A stretch of 64,000 nucleotides of DNA from Ruminococcus sp. Phil11 (GCA_001940925.1 MSGZ01000040.1:1-64000); one strand, 5' to 3'; shown: positions 8,069-16,888, counted from the stretch's first letter. Numbers and translations: made by a program. Notes: generated by a model from the sequence alone, not told the origin.

Positions 8069-9106
8069 TTAAATTTTCTGACTGCCTGTAGACCAGACGT
8101 GTTTGTCGTTTGCGTTCGCAGGCTTGTTCTGCGCCATAACGCCTGCCAGCGCATGCGGCACATAGGGTTCTTCAAGATATGCTGTTTCATCATCGGTGAG
8201 TGCCAGTTCGACAGCTTTTGCTGCGCCCTCGATGTGGTGCAGCTTTGTCGCACCGACAACCGGTGCAGTCACCTTTGTCAGCAGCCACGCAAGAGATACC
8301 TCTGTCATGGAAACACCGTGCTTTTCAGCAAGCTCTGCAACCCGGCGGATGATCACTTCATCCTGTTCTTTCGTTGCATCATACTTGAATTTTGCGTATG
8401 TATCTTCCTCGGCACGCTTTGAGGTCTCACCGGGAAGGCGGCTGAGTCTGCCGCTTGCCAATGCGCTGTAGGGTGTCATAGCGATGTTGTCCTCCGAGCA
8501 GAGCATCGCCATTTCTCTCTCCTCCTCACGAAAGATCAGATTGTAATGCCCCTGAACGCTGACGAACTTTGCAAAGCCCTCTTTCTCAGCAAGCGCATTT
8601 GCCTTTGCAAGCTGCCACGCATAGCAGTTTGAAATGCCGATGTAACGTGCCTTTCCCGCCCTGACAACACGGTTCAGACCGTCCAGTATATCGTAGATCG
8701 GCGTGTTCCAGTCCCACATGTGATAAATGTACAGATCAACATAGTCCATACCGAGATTTTCAAGGCTCTTGTTTATCATTCGTTCGATATGCTGCTGTCC
8801 GCTGATACCTGCTTCAATATCAGCAGGCGTTCTCGGCAGAAATTTTGTTGCGACCACAACTTCATCACGCTTTGCAAAATCCTTGAGTGCCCTGCCGACA
8901 AACTGCTCACTCGTTCCCGACTGATAGGCGATTGCGGTATCAAAGAAATTCACACCGAGCGCAAGCCCGCGCCGGATGATCTCACGGGAATGCTCCTCGT
9001 CAATCGTCCATGAGTGCTGACCGTTTGACGCATCACCAAAGCCCATACAGCCCATACAGATTCTTGAAACGTTCAGGTCGGAATTACCGAGTTTTATGTA
9101 TTTCAT
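8069..9106 (-). CDS. aldo/keto reductase
   Basis: 345-residue aldo/keto reductase. Start MKYIKLGNSDLNVSRICMGC; active-site NFFDTAIAYQSGTSE; catalytic His in LYIYHMWDW; and VVGATKLHHIEGA near the C-terminus for NADP(H). Its ATG at 9106 overlaps the TetR stop by 4 bp (ATGA), so expression is coupled to the regulator. It is clearly paralogous to, but not a recent duplicate of, the next reductase. It is the first enzyme of the TetR-AKR-AKR-flavodoxin-DUF4405 operon, which looks like a reductive defence or detoxification unit. Confidence 0.92.
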   Translation of the reverse strand: MKYIKLGNSDLNVSRICMGCMGFGDASNGQHSWTIDEEHSREIIRRGLALGVNFFDTAIAYQSGTSEQFVGRALKDFAKRDEVVVATKFLPRTPADIEAGISGQQHIERMINKSLENLGMDYVDLYIYHMWDWNTPIYDILDGLNRVVRAGKARYIGISNCYAWQLAKANALAEKEGFAKFVSVQGHYNLIFREEEREMAMLCSEDNIAMTPYSALASGRLSRLPGETSKRAEEDTYAKFKYDATKEQDEVIIRRVAELAEKHGVSMTEVSLAWLLTKVTAPVVGATKLHHIEGAAKAVELALTDDETAYLEEPYVPHALAGVMAQNKPANANDKHVWSTGSQKI

Positions 9107-9723
9107 TTTATACCTCCTAGTAACTGCATCACGCAGGAATAAATGATCTCATATATGCTGTGCATCCTGAATTCCATTTTTGCATCACGCATGGCGTCAA
9201 GCTGTTTTTGTGTCGCTACTGAATATGGATATACACCGAACAGAAACGGAAAGAATACGAAGATAAAGCTCTCGCAGTCCGTTTCGGGGAAGAACTTTTT
9301 CACGCAGACCCTCACTGCATCAAGAGAAGCACCGTATGCGACCTTGAACTCCGTCAGCCGTTCGGGGCGTGAGTTTTCCTCCATATCGTAGTGATTCATC
9401 GCAAGGAGTTTCAGAAGCTGTTCATGGCTTTCGAGAGAGTGTGCAAGTGCTGATGCAAAGCCGTCAGCGGACATCATTTCATTTTTCTTTGCAAGCTCGT
9501 TCATTTCCTCAGCCCACAGTTCATACTCACGCTGCATCAGAGCGAGGAAGATTTCCTCCTTGGTCTGAAAATAGTTATAAATAGATGTCCTTGTAAACGA
9601 GGTGACTGCACCGATCTCCTTTATCGTGATCTCCTTGAAACTCATGGTCTGATAGAGTTTTTCGCAGGCACTGACGATTTCGCTTTTTCTTGAAGCAGTC
9701 AGTTCCGGTGAACCTTTGGGCAT
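9103..9723 (-). CDS. TetR/AcrR family transcriptional regulator
   Basis: 206 residues. The N-terminal helix-turn-helix domain (about residues 12-58) contains FTRTSIYNYFQTKEEIF, the TetR recognition-helix signature. The C-terminal all-helical domain binds an unknown ligand. It heads the operon it most likely represses: two 13-bp palindromes (9794-9806 and 9830-9842) surround its promoter. Start ATG 9723 with GGAGAAT. Likely inducers are aldehydes, quinones or other electrophiles, judged only from the reductases it precedes. Confidence 0.93.
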   Translation of the reverse strand: MPKGSPELTASRKSEIVSACEKLYQTMSFKEITIKEIGAVTSFTRTSIYNYFQTKEEIFLALMQREYELWAEEMNELAKKNEMMSADGFASALAHSLESHEQLLKLLAMNHYDMEENSRPERLTEFKVAYGASLDAVRVCVKKFFPETDCESFIFVFFPFLFGVYPYSVATQKQLDAMRDAKMEFRMHSIYEIIYSCVMQLLGGIK

Positions 9724-9793
9724 AGTACATTCTCCTTCTTCTTACTCACGATTCGTGTAGATATTGCTCATGATACAGGTGAACAATCTATTC

Positions 9794-9806
9794 TGACGTT
9801 GTGTCA
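9794..9806. promoter_or_regulatory. TetR operator, downstream copy
   Basis: TGACGTTGTGTCA, an imperfect 13-bp palindrome matching the perfect copy at 9830-9842, placed just downstream of the -10. The two centres are 36 bp apart. Confidence 0.6.
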
Positions 9807-9814
9807 CTATAGAT

Positions 9815-9843
9815 ATTATAGCACCATTCTGACACCGTGTCAA
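9815..9843 (-). promoter_or_regulatory. sigma-A promoter of the TetR operon
   Basis: Minus strand: -35 TTGACA (9838-9843), 17-bp spacer, -10 TATAAT (9815-9820), a full-consensus promoter that would be very strong without repression. Confidence 0.85.
9830..9842. promoter_or_regulatory. TetR operator, overlapping the -35
   Basis: Perfect 13-bp palindrome TGACACCGTGTCA covering most of the -35 and the start of the spacer. Binding here would block RNA polymerase. Confidence 0.65.
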
Positions 9844-9980
9844 TATAAATTTCGCAGATTTATGATTTTCAGCGTTATCAACAAATCCAAAGCATGAAAA
9901 TAGGGTATATCAAACAGAAAGAGAGGCTTCCGTTTGCGGAGGATATCTCCATTGAAAAAGAACGCAAAAAAGGAGTGTTT

Positions 9981-10072
9981 CGCACTCTGCGGAGTGCGAC
10001 TTAGGGCGCTGCCCTAAGAACCCGCGAGCTTTTGAAAAAGCTCGACCAAAACTTTTATTTCGCCTTCGGCGA
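9981..10072. repeat. REP-like cluster of short palindromes
   Basis: Four tight hairpins in 92 bp: CGCACTC/GAGTGCG, TTAGGGC/GCCCTAA, GAGCTTTT/AAAAGCTC and CGCC/GGCG, each with a 2-5 nt loop. Same style as the intergenic elements at 43.7 and 53.1 kb, but not clearly homologous. No credible gene in this region. Confidence 0.55.
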
Positions 10073-10166
10073 GCGCATCCGTAGGTTTCCCGACAGACTG
10101 AGAGCAGCACCCCGTTTCAAAGATGCCGCTCTATCCATCTTTTATAATTCGGTTTTTGAAGAACAC

Positions 10167-10195
10167 TTGACACTTTCCGCCGTTTCCTGTATAAT
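10167..10195 (+). promoter_or_regulatory. sigma-A promoter of the leucine-rich repeat protein gene
   Basis: -35 TTGACA (10167-10172), 17-bp spacer, -10 TATAAT (10190-10195). The predicted leader is long, about 170 nt, and AT-rich, with no riboswitch I recognise. Confidence 0.8.
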
Positions 10196-10369
10196 ATTGA
10201 TCCCCCAATTAAATCTTGAATCAAGTTTCAGGCGAACACAATAAAACAATGTAAAATCGACATTATCGTGAATCAGGTATAAAAGCAATTCAAGAGTTAA
10301 TTGGTACAGCAATAATAACTGACAGAATCATTATAGTCAATAAAAGCGATAATAAAAGGAGGTTTCTAA

Positions 10370-11635
10370 ATGAACCATACACAAAAGCGCGTCCTGAGCA
10401 TTCTTGCGGCTGCCGCAATGACCTGCGGTGCCCTGCCGCAGAGCACCCCGCTGTCCCTGCTTCAGCCTGTACTCACTGCCAACGCCGAAGCATCCGCATA
10501 CGAGGATTTTTCGTATGAAGAAAAGGAGGACGGCGGCATCACGATCAAAGAGTATATAGGCAGCGATGACGCGGTCGAGATTCCTGCGGAGATTGACGGA
10601 AAACCCGTGACCAAGATCGAAGACTGGGCTTTCTTCAATAAGCAGATATCGTCCGTTCTGATTCCGGACAGTATCACAACGATCGGAAGCCAGGCATTCA
10701 ACAGCTGCACCAAACTCAAAGAAGTCGTTCTTCCGGGCTACATCACTGCCATCGCGGACGGATCATTCTCCGGCTGTTCCAGCCTGACAAAAGTAATCAT
10801 GCCGGGCTGTGTGAAAAGCATCGGTATGAACGCATTTTCAAGCTGTACGGAACTGAAGGATCTTCATATACCGGAAAGCGTGACAAGCATCGGCGGAAGT
10901 GCATTCAGGGATACTGCATGGCTGAAGAAAAAGCAGGAGGAAAACCCGCTTGTCATTGTCAATCATATCCTGGTCGACGGCAGTACCTGTAAAAATGAAG
11001 TAGGGATTCCGGAAGATGTGACAAGTATCTGTGACCTTGCATTCAACGGATGCAAGACAATCACATCGGTTTTCATTCCGTCCGGTGTTGAAAGCATCGG
11101 CAGTGATGCATTTTATAACTGCAGCGCTCTGAAGTACATTGACATGCAGGATGGCCTGAAAAAAATCGGAGATAATGCATTTTACTGCGCAGGACTTGAA
11201 AATATCAGAATTCCGGACACTGTAACAGAAATCGGAACTGCTGCATTCTTCGGATGTGAGAATCTGCAATTTGTTGAACTGCCGGAAAATCTGAAAGGAC
11301 TCAAATCCGGCCGTATGGGTACATTCCAGGGCTGCACTTCTCTTGAAACGATCGAGATCCCGGAAAGCGTGACCAATATCGGCGTAATGGCATTTGCGAC
11401 CTGCACACTTCTGGGAAGAGTGATCATTCACGGCAGCACGACTACGATCGGAGCCAGAGCGTTCTACGGCTGTGCACAGAATCTGACACTCTGCGGATAT
11501 GCCGGTTCTCCTGCACAGACCTACGCATCGCAGAACGATCTGAACTTCAAAGAACTGAATGCGAAGTTCTCCGGCGTTTCCCTGACACTCACCGATGATC
11601 TCGGCCTGAACTTCTTTGCGACCGGCGTGCCGTAA
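10370..11635 (+). pseudogene. secreted BspA-like leucine-rich repeat protein, N-terminal part (gene interrupted by mobile element)
   Basis: 421 codons. A signal peptide (residues 1-40, ending ALTANAEA-like) is followed by about ten LRR_5/BspA-type repeats with the pattern xxIPxxVTxIGxxAFxxCxxL. These proteins sit on or leave the cell and bind other cells, host or substrate. The frame then reads LTLTDDLGLNFFATGV, the start of a C-terminal domain common in Ruminococcus surface proteins, and stops after one foreign codon. The domain continues at 25081. Codon 420 is GTG (11627-11629), exactly the shared core of the inserted element. Strong AAAGGAGG site. The truncated product may still be secreted. 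Confidence 0.92.
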
Positions 11636-11651
11636 GCAACACCTTATCAAC
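11627..11651. other. attL of the mobile element
   Basis: Host ACCGGC, then core GTG (11627-11629), ten element bases, then the arm CACCTTATCAAC (11640-11651). Joined with attR it gives a 48-bp near-symmetrical attP. Confidence 0.8.
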
Positions 11652-11669
11652 GATTATTTGGTAAAGTTT

Positions 11670-11685
11670 GGACGGTTGGTTTTAC
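11670..11685 (+). repeat. 16-bp sequence inverted at the recombinase promoter
   Basis: GGACGGTTGGTTTTAC, whose exact reverse complement lies at 23426-23441 just upstream of the serine recombinase. Possibly a binding site for an element-encoded regulator. Confidence 0.7.
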
Positions 11686-11710
11686 AATAAAACCGAAAGG
11701 ACTAACACAA

Positions 11711-11941
11711 ATGATTGATGCGTTGTACAACTATAGGCAGGGCGATATTCACGCCGCCGAGTTCTCCGATGAGTTTAACAAGCTCTGTATCCCCTTTGAA
11801 AATTCGCTTAACGAGGATCAGATTGATGTGTTCCACAAAATCCTCGACTGCGTGAGCAATACTGCCGCCGCTGAGATGAGAGCTGCATACAAGGTCGGCT
11901 TCAAGGACGGTGCAACTATGATGCAGGAGATTCAGGACTAA
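11711..11941 (+). CDS. small acidic protein of unknown function at the left end of the element
   Basis: 76 residues, mostly helical by composition, no membrane segment. The tail NTAAAEMRAAYKVGFKDGATMMQEI resembles short DUF6809-like proteins found in clostridial mobile elements; I am not certain of the family. AAAGGA site 10 bases before ATG 11711, and a clean terminator follows, so this is a real monocistronic gene. It lies immediately beside attL, where accessory or excision-related small proteins are often found, but no function can be assigned. Confidence 0.7.
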   Translation: MIDALYNYRQGDIHAAEFSDEFNKLCIPFENSLNEDQIDVFHKILDCVSNTAAAEMRAAYKVGFKDGATMMQEIQD

Positions 11942-11961
11942 TATATTCATATCATAAGGAA

Positions 11962-12010
11962 AGGGCTATGTCCTCCGTGACCGTGTACGGAAGGCATAGC
12001 CCTGTTTTTT
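11962..12010 (+). terminator. intrinsic terminator of the small left-end gene
   Basis: AGGGCTATG (11962-11970) pairs with CATAGCCCT (11995-12003); an inner stem TCCG/CGGA is also possible; then GTTTTTTCTTTT. Confidence 0.8.
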
Positions 12011-12133
12011 CTTTTCAGATGCTTATTCAGTTTTCGTCTGCAAGGTTCACTATCTTCTTGCCTTGTTTTTTCTCATAGCGTATCATGGCATATGCTCCGA
12101 CGCTTACTTAATATATAACCGCAAAAATTGACT

Positions 12134-13009
12134 TTACTTCTGATCGCACTTCCCGCAGTTACTGCACCCATTGCAGGTCGGACGCATACCACAGGTTGCA
12201 CAGCGTTCACGGAACACAGGTTTATATCTGTCCTCCTCGGTGATCGGATAACCCCAACTATCGTATAGATCAAAGTGGATCGGCTTTCCCTGAAAACTCA
12301 TTCCTGATTTGTGCGCCTGCTGACTTTGGATACTGCCTTCGAGCTTGTAGAGCCTTCCGTCCTTGACGAACCGCCTGCCCGTACCGCAGAACACAAAGGT
12401 CACATTGTTGTCCACGCACTCCTGACGTAACAGCTTTACCCAGTCGAAATGGCAGGGACGAGAGCCGTCATAATTCTCGCCGTCACAGAGGACTTGCTCG
12501 ATTTGTCCTGTTTCGAGATATTTCCGCATACTGACCTGCCCAATAAATGGCGCACACATAACGCCCTTGTGCTTGAAAGGCAGCTCAAGCAGTATGGGGA
12601 TACGCTCGTCTGCACGCCGCTGATTCTCGGCGGTGACGTTGAAAAAGATATTGTCCCAGCCCTCGCCCCAGTCCTTCGGCAGATGTTCGGCTACTCGTTC
12701 GGGGCGCTTTGTCAGCAGAAAGAACACCACATCGCTACGTATCTTCATCAGCTCCCACGCTTCCTCACGCCACTCATCTGCCTCGGCAAGAAAGAAATCC
12801 GAGGTCATACAAACTCTGATCTGCTCTCCGCTTTTTATCTTGTAGTTTCCCTTGCGGTCTTTCTGTATCGGGTAGTTGAAGCCTGCCTTCGTGCGGTATA
12901 TATGCGAGCCGTCCTGATCTCTCAGCTTGTCGAGGAAGTACATATAGCAATGGTCACAGCCCTCGCTTTTCTTGATACACCCGTGCCAGGGGTTCCAGAT
13001 ATCGTGCAT
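12134..13009 (-). CDS. DUF5131 (phage Gp37/Gp68-like) protein
   Basis: 291 residues. N-terminus MHDIWNPWHGCIKKSEGC followed by DHCYMY gives a CX6CX2C triad at C11, C18 and C21, reminiscent of a radical SAM iron-sulfur site; the fold in this family is thought to be radical-SAM-like. MTSDFFLAEADEW and LLTKRPERV are family-typical blocks. The C-terminus (CATCGMRPTC..CSNCGKC) holds two more CX2C pairs, a likely second metal site. The family occurs in phages and mobile elements with no settled function; DNA or RNA modification is often suspected. Its start at 13009 adjoins the YjbR-like stop at 13011, so they are co-transcribed. Confidence 0.85.
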   Translation of the reverse strand: MHDIWNPWHGCIKKSEGCDHCYMYFLDKLRDQDGSHIYRTKAGFNYPIQKDRKGNYKIKSGEQIRVCMTSDFFLAEADEWREEAWELMKIRSDVVFFLLTKRPERVAEHLPKDWGEGWDNIFFNVTAENQRRADERIPILLELPFKHKGVMCAPFIGQVSMRKYLETGQIEQVLCDGENYDGSRPCHFDWVKLLRQECVDNNVTFVFCGTGRRFVKDGRLYKLEGSIQSQQAHKSGMSFQGKPIHFDLYDSWGYPITEEDRYKPVFRERCATCGMRPTCNGCSNCGKCDQK

Positions 13010-13010
13010 A

Positions 13011-13775
13011 TTATTTTCCTTTCAGCGCAGCACTCAGGCTATTCGGAACTCCTCTCGGACCTCTGACAGCAAAAATGCCATATTCAGATTTTAACCGTTC
13101 AAATGTAAACTGCTCAGGCTTGTATTTTTTTATCAGTTTTATCTTCATCAGCTTGGTGATCGTAAGTTCAGACGAATGATAATCATATGGAATATCCACT
13201 TCAGTGACCTTGCACTTGTAAAGAATAGCCGACACAGGTGCGCCGACATACAGAAAAACAGTATCATTTTTCTTGATTCCTGCGCCCTGCTTCCAGTCGA
13301 TCACATCAGCGTCATCGAAAGCATGAACGATGTCATAATACTTCGGATTCGCAGGAACAAGCCACTCCTTCGGCGAGCGCATTTCCTGCTTTTTCTTTTT
13401 TGAAGCAGTCACCTCAAAGCTCATATCTATCAGCCGTGTGATCTCGTCAAGGGGAACTGTACCGTCCAGCACTACCGAAAGCCAGTTTCCACGGCTGATG
13501 TGGTAGCCGATATAATATCCCTCCTGCCGGATCAGCAGGTCACGCAGCAGCATATCACCGAGCTTGACATTGAGCACATCGACAGCGCCCGATTTTTCAG
13601 TGTCGATCTTCTCATAGGTGATATTCATGATAAGGGCATACCATTTCTCGTTATCCTTGTGGCGGAGTATCGCATAATCAGGGAACTTCGCCCATAGATA
13701 CTCGGGTTTGGAGCCGTATTTCTTTTTTGCGTAGGCGAACACCTCGTCCCGCAAGGAATCGTCAATCGTTTTCAT
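13011..13775 (-). CDS. MmcQ/YjbR-like domain fused to a PUA/EVE-like domain
   Basis: 254 residues from ATG 13775 (an earlier frame runs through the HxlR gene and is not credible). Residues 1 to about 115 are MmcQ/YjbR-like: LRDEVFAYAKKKYG at the start, then SRGNWLSVVLDGTVP and IDMSFEVTA. A lysine-rich hinge leads to a C-terminal domain, residues 130-250, with PKYYDIVHAFDDADVIDWKQG and NDTVFLYVGAPVSAILYKCKV, which looks like the EVE/PUA-like fold that reads modified bases. Its start overlaps the HxlR stop by 14 bp. Together with DUF5131 it may act on nucleic acid, but this is inference. Confidence 0.8.
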   Translation of the reverse strand: MKTIDDSLRDEVFAYAKKKYGSKPEYLWAKFPDYAILRHKDNEKWYALIMNITYEKIDTEKSGAVDVLNVKLGDMLLRDLLIRQEGYYIGYHISRGNWLSVVLDGTVPLDEITRLIDMSFEVTASKKKKQEMRSPKEWLVPANPKYYDIVHAFDDADVIDWKQGAGIKKNDTVFLYVGAPVSAILYKCKVTEVDIPYDYHSSELTITKLMKIKLIKKYKPEQFTFERLKSEYGIFAVRGPRGVPNSLSAALKGK

Positions 13776-14130
13776 GCTTGAACCCCCAGACCATGATCGC
13801 ATAGAAGATCGGCTGTAAATCACGCCCCTTTTCGGTAAAGGAATACTCCACATGGGGCGGTATCTCGTTGAACTGCTCACGGTGGATAAAGCCGTCTGCT
13901 TCAAGCTCCTTCAGTGCCGTTGAAAGCATACTTCCTGTGATCTCAGGGAGAGCCTTTTTCAATTCTCCATAGCGCACAGAATCGTGCATACAAAGCTCGT
14001 AAAGTATCTGCGTTTTCCATTTTCCTTGTAATTTCTGCAAAAGCGGTGTCACCGGGCAGTTGCCCTTTTCGGTCACGATGCCCTCCTTGACCTTTACAAG
14101 ATATTCCTCATAGCTCATGTATTCTTCCAT
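13762..14130 (-). CDS. HxlR family transcriptional regulator
   Basis: 122 residues. Winged helix with the HxlR pattern: one Cys near the N-terminus (NCPVTPLLQKLQGKWKTQIL, Cys25), then SVRYGELKKALPEITGSMLSTALKELEADGFI. The lone cysteine is where several HxlR members sense electrophiles or oxidants. It is divergent from the hydrolase/adenylation operon, with 124 bp between, and is its probable regulator. It also leads the YjbR-like/DUF5131 pair on the minus strand. AAGGAGG precedes ATG 14130. Confidence 0.92.
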   Translation of the reverse strand: MEEYMSYEEYLVKVKEGIVTEKGNCPVTPLLQKLQGKWKTQILYELCMHDSVRYGELKKALPEITGSMLSTALKELEADGFIHREQFNEIPPHVEYSFTEKGRDLQPIFYAIMVWGFKHEND

Positions 14131-14183
14131 TGTAAGTCCTCCTTGGTATGGTCTTTGATACTATGTATGTATTTTTATACTAC

Positions 14184-14212
14184 TTGACATATGTTTCTGT
14201 ATATAGTATAAT
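14184..14212 (+). promoter_or_regulatory. sigma-A promoter of the hydrolase/adenylation operon
   Basis: -35 TTGACA (14184-14189), 17-bp spacer, -10 TATAAT (14207-14212), in an AT-rich divergent region shared with hxlR. The leader is about 40 nt. No clear long palindrome; several short GTAT/ATAC pairs could serve the regulator. Confidence 0.85.
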
Positions 14213-14254
14213 ATAACTACTACAAAAAGTCAAGAGGTTAAGGAGGAATTTGCA

Positions 14255-14929
14255 ATGGAAGTCAGAAAGTTTACGGCAGGCGGAAAGGAAGTCACGCTCT
14301 ATCCTGCAAGCATAAGTGACCGTCCGCTGATCGTGCTGAACACATACACGGGTAATGGTAAATCAGTAGCAGAGGAGCTTGGAAAGCTGAATGCGCCAGA
14401 CCACAATCTGCTTGTGATCGGGAATCTGAACTGGGATCACGATATGTGTCCGTGGGAATGTCCTGCACTTTCAAAGAACGACACGCCCTGCACAGGCGGT
14501 GCGGACGAATATCTCGGTCTGCTGCTATCGGAGATACTTCCGATGGCAAAGAAAATGCTTGTCGGACAGCCCACATTTACTGCGATAACAGGTTATTCAC
14601 TGGCAGGACTGTTCGCTCTGTACACACTCTATAAGACCGATGTGTTTGATCGTGCGGCAAGTATGTCGGGTTCGCTGTGGTTTCCCGATTTCAAGAACTA
14701 TATACTTACACACGAAATGCTCCGCAAGCCCGATAAGCTCTATCTTTCCCTCGGTGACAAGGAAGCAAAGGCTCGCCAGCCGCTTCTGAAAACGGTGCAG
14801 GAGAATACTGAATCTATAGCGGAGCATTACCGCGCACTTGGGATAGATGTGACATTCGAGATGAATGAAGGCAACCATTTCAAAGAGCCGGCGCTGCGTT
14901 CGGCTAAAGGAATAGCGGCGATACTGTAA
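14255..14929 (+). CDS. alpha/beta-fold esterase-like hydrolase
   Basis: 224 residues, COG2819-like alpha/beta hydrolase related to enterochelin esterase-type enzymes. Nucleophile elbow GYSLAG at 113-118 (Ser115), a likely acid in the SLGDKEAKA strand, and catalytic His in NEGNHFKEP near residue 207. No signal peptide, so cytoplasmic. First gene of a four-gene run; the adenylation enzyme starts 10 bp downstream. In such a setting it could release or trim an aminoacyl ester or thioester product, or act as a thioesterase. The substrate is unknown. Confidence 0.85.
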   Translation: MEVRKFTAGGKEVTLYPASISDRPLIVLNTYTGNGKSVAEELGKLNAPDHNLLVIGNLNWDHDMCPWECPALSKNDTPCTGGADEYLGLLLSEILPMAKKMLVGQPTFTAITGYSLAGLFALYTLYKTDVFDRAASMSGSLWFPDFKNYILTHEMLRKPDKLYLSLGDKEAKARQPLLKTVQENTESIAEHYRALGIDVTFEMNEGNHFKEPALRSAKGIAAIL

Positions 14930-14939
14930 GGAGGGCAAT

Positions 14940-16412
14940 ATGGGAATTACGATATACGGAATTTTTCAGAAAACGGTACAGGAACATAAAAATGCTCCTG
15001 CAATTATCGAGAATGACAGAACGCTGACATTTGGCGAGCTGTCGAACATGGTGGATATGATTGCGGACAGCTTTCCCGACAACACCCATGCTGTGGGCAT
15101 CGTCATGCGGCACAGGGCGGAAATGATCGCATCTATCCTTGCGGCGCTGAAATCCGGTGCGATGTATGTTCCTGCCGAGCCGACCTTTCCCACAGGGCGT
15201 ATCCGGTACATGATGAATGAAGCAGGAGTGGACTTTATCGTGACGGAAATGCAGTATGCTGATAAGCTGAAAGGTTTTCAGCAGATCTACTCTGACTGTT
15301 CGATCTGTACCGCATCACCTGACAGCAGGGGCAGAGTTTACAGCCAGTCTCCGGACGGTCTTGCTTATGTTCTATACACATCGGGGACAACAGGCCGCCC
15401 GAAGGGTGTTTCAGTAACGAACAAAAACGTCTGCCATTATGTGAGAGCCTTTGAAAATGAGTTTCACCCAAAGCAGGGCGACATCATGCTCCAGTATTCC
15501 GTCTGCTCCTTTGATATTTTTGTTGAGGAAGTGTTTACAAGTCTGCTGAACGGGGCGGCACTGGCGATACCGTCCGATGAGGATAAGACAGATATACATT
15601 CTCTCATGGATTTTGTTGAGCGCCATAAGATAACTATGCTTTCGGGCTTTCCCTATCTGCTGGCGGAGATGAATCATCTTCCCGATATACCGTCCTCTCT
15701 TCGCTTGCTCATCAGCGGCGGAGATGTGCTGAGGGGGCATCATGTCAGCAATTTATTAGAGAAAGCAGAGGTCTACAATACCTACGGTCCGAGCGAAACA
15801 ACGGTATGTGCATCCTATTACCGCTGCCGTGACGGGCAGGTGCTTGATGACGGCACATACCCCATAGGCAAAGCGGTTCTCGGCACAGAGATAAAAATAC
15901 TTGACACGGACGGGAATGAAGTGCCGGACGGCGAAACGGGCGAGATCTGCATTTTCGGCGGCGGCGTTTCAAACGGCTATATAGGAGACCACAACGAAGA
16001 AAACAAGGCGTTTGTCAGACTGCCCGACGGCTCTGTGATGTACCGCAGCGGCGACCTCGGATATTATCTTCCCGACGGAAATATCGCATTTCTGCACCGA
16101 AAGGATACACAGATCATGATCTACGGCAAGCGCGTGGAGGTCATGGAGGTGGAGTCAAAGCTCTATCAGTGCAGCGGTGTCGAGCAGGCGATCGTTCGTG
16201 CATTTACGGACGAGGAAGGGCTGTCGTACATGATCGCCTATATCGTACCGAGTAACAGGGAGCTGAGGGTTTCACAGGTACGCAGAGAGCTGAGTGAAAA
16301 CCTCACGGATTTCATGATACCCGAATTTATCGTGAAAATGCCGCAGATACCCCTTAACACCAACGGAAAACCGGATATGACAAGAATGCCTGTTGTCATG
16401 AAGGAGTGCTGA
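14940..16412 (+). CDS. stand-alone amino-acid adenylation enzyme (NRPS A-domain type, no carrier domain)
   Basis: 490 residues, exactly one adenylation domain. Core motifs: A3 YTSGTTGRPKG (146-156), A4 with the amino-group-binding Asp192 in SFDIFVEEV, A5 NTYGPSETT (280-288), A7 YRSGDLGYY (368-376), A8 QIMIYGKRVEVMEVE, and the A10 lysine in NTNGKPDM near 475. The Asp at the PheA-235 position argues for an alpha-amino acid. There is no condensation, carrier or thioesterase domain, and no separate carrier gene is visible. The activated amino acid may go to a small acceptor, a distant carrier, or coenzyme A. GGAGG precedes ATG 14940. The GNAT gene overlaps or abuts its end. Confidence 0.9.
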   Translation: MGITIYGIFQKTVQEHKNAPAIIENDRTLTFGELSNMVDMIADSFPDNTHAVGIVMRHRAEMIASILAALKSGAMYVPAEPTFPTGRIRYMMNEAGVDFIVTEMQYADKLKGFQQIYSDCSICTASPDSRGRVYSQSPDGLAYVLYTSGTTGRPKGVSVTNKNVCHYVRAFENEFHPKQGDIMLQYSVCSFDIFVEEVFTSLLNGAALAIPSDEDKTDIHSLMDFVERHKITMLSGFPYLLAEMNHLPDIPSSLRLLISGGDVLRGHHVSNLLEKAEVYNTYGPSETTVCASYYRCRDGQVLDDGTYPIGKAVLGTEIKILDTDGNEVPDGETGEICIFGGGVSNGYIGDHNEENKAFVRLPDGSVMYRSGDLGYYLPDGNIAFLHRKDTQIMIYGKRVEVMEVESKLYQCSGVEQAIVRAFTDEEGLSYMIAYIVPSNRELRVSQVRRELSENLTDFMIPEFIVKMPQIPLNTNGKPDMTRMPVVMKEC

Positions 16413-16414
16413 AT

Positions 16415-16879
16415 ATGGAAATAAAGATCAGAAGGGCGGAACTGCCGGAGCTTTCTCTTATCATGGAGTGGCGTATGAGAGTGCTGAGGGAGGTGTTCTG
16501 TCTGCCGGAAGATACGGATATGACGGAGCTTTACTCTGAAAATGAGCAGTATTACCGTGAGCATTTGCGAGACGGCACACATACTGCTGTATTTGCCTGT
16601 GCCGGAGAACGTATCATCGGCTGCGGTGGCATCTGCTATCAGACAGAAATGCCATCTCCCGATAATCCAAACGGAAAGTGCGGCTATCTTATGAACATCT
16701 ATGCCCTGCCGGAATACCGCAGAATGGGTGTAGGCAGGGAGATCGTTTCGTTTCTGATAAAAGATGCACAATTAAAAAATGTTAAAAAGCTGTCGCTTGA
16801 AAGCTCCGAAATGGCGGAAAAGCTGTACCAAAGTACAGGCTTTTTAAGAAACGAACATTTTTATCTGAAGTATTTGTGA
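16415..16879 (+). CDS. GNAT family N-acetyltransferase
   Basis: 154 residues. The acetyl-CoA loop is visible as LPEYRRMGVGREIVSFL (motif A, RxxGxG/A), after a beta strand YLMNIYALP, and the C-terminal ESSEMAEKLYQSTGF is the typical motif B. I prefer ATG 16415, with AAGGAG upstream, to a GTG at 16406 that overlaps the adenylation gene. It could acetylate the amino acid (product) handled by its neighbour or act as self-protection. Fourth-position radical SAM gene begins 9 bp later. Confidence 0.85.
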   Translation: MEIKIRRAELPELSLIMEWRMRVLREVFCLPEDTDMTELYSENEQYYREHLRDGTHTAVFACAGERIIGCGGICYQTEMPSPDNPNGKCGYLMNIYALPEYRRMGVGREIVSFLIKDAQLKNVKKLSLESSEMAEKLYQSTGFLRNEHFYLKYL

Positions 16880-16888
16880 GGTGCTGAT

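Noticed and set aside
14940-16412. Non-ribosomal peptide synthetase cluster
   Set aside because: Only an adenylation domain is present; no carrier, condensation or phosphopantetheinyl transferase gene is nearby, so a peptide assembly line is not supported.
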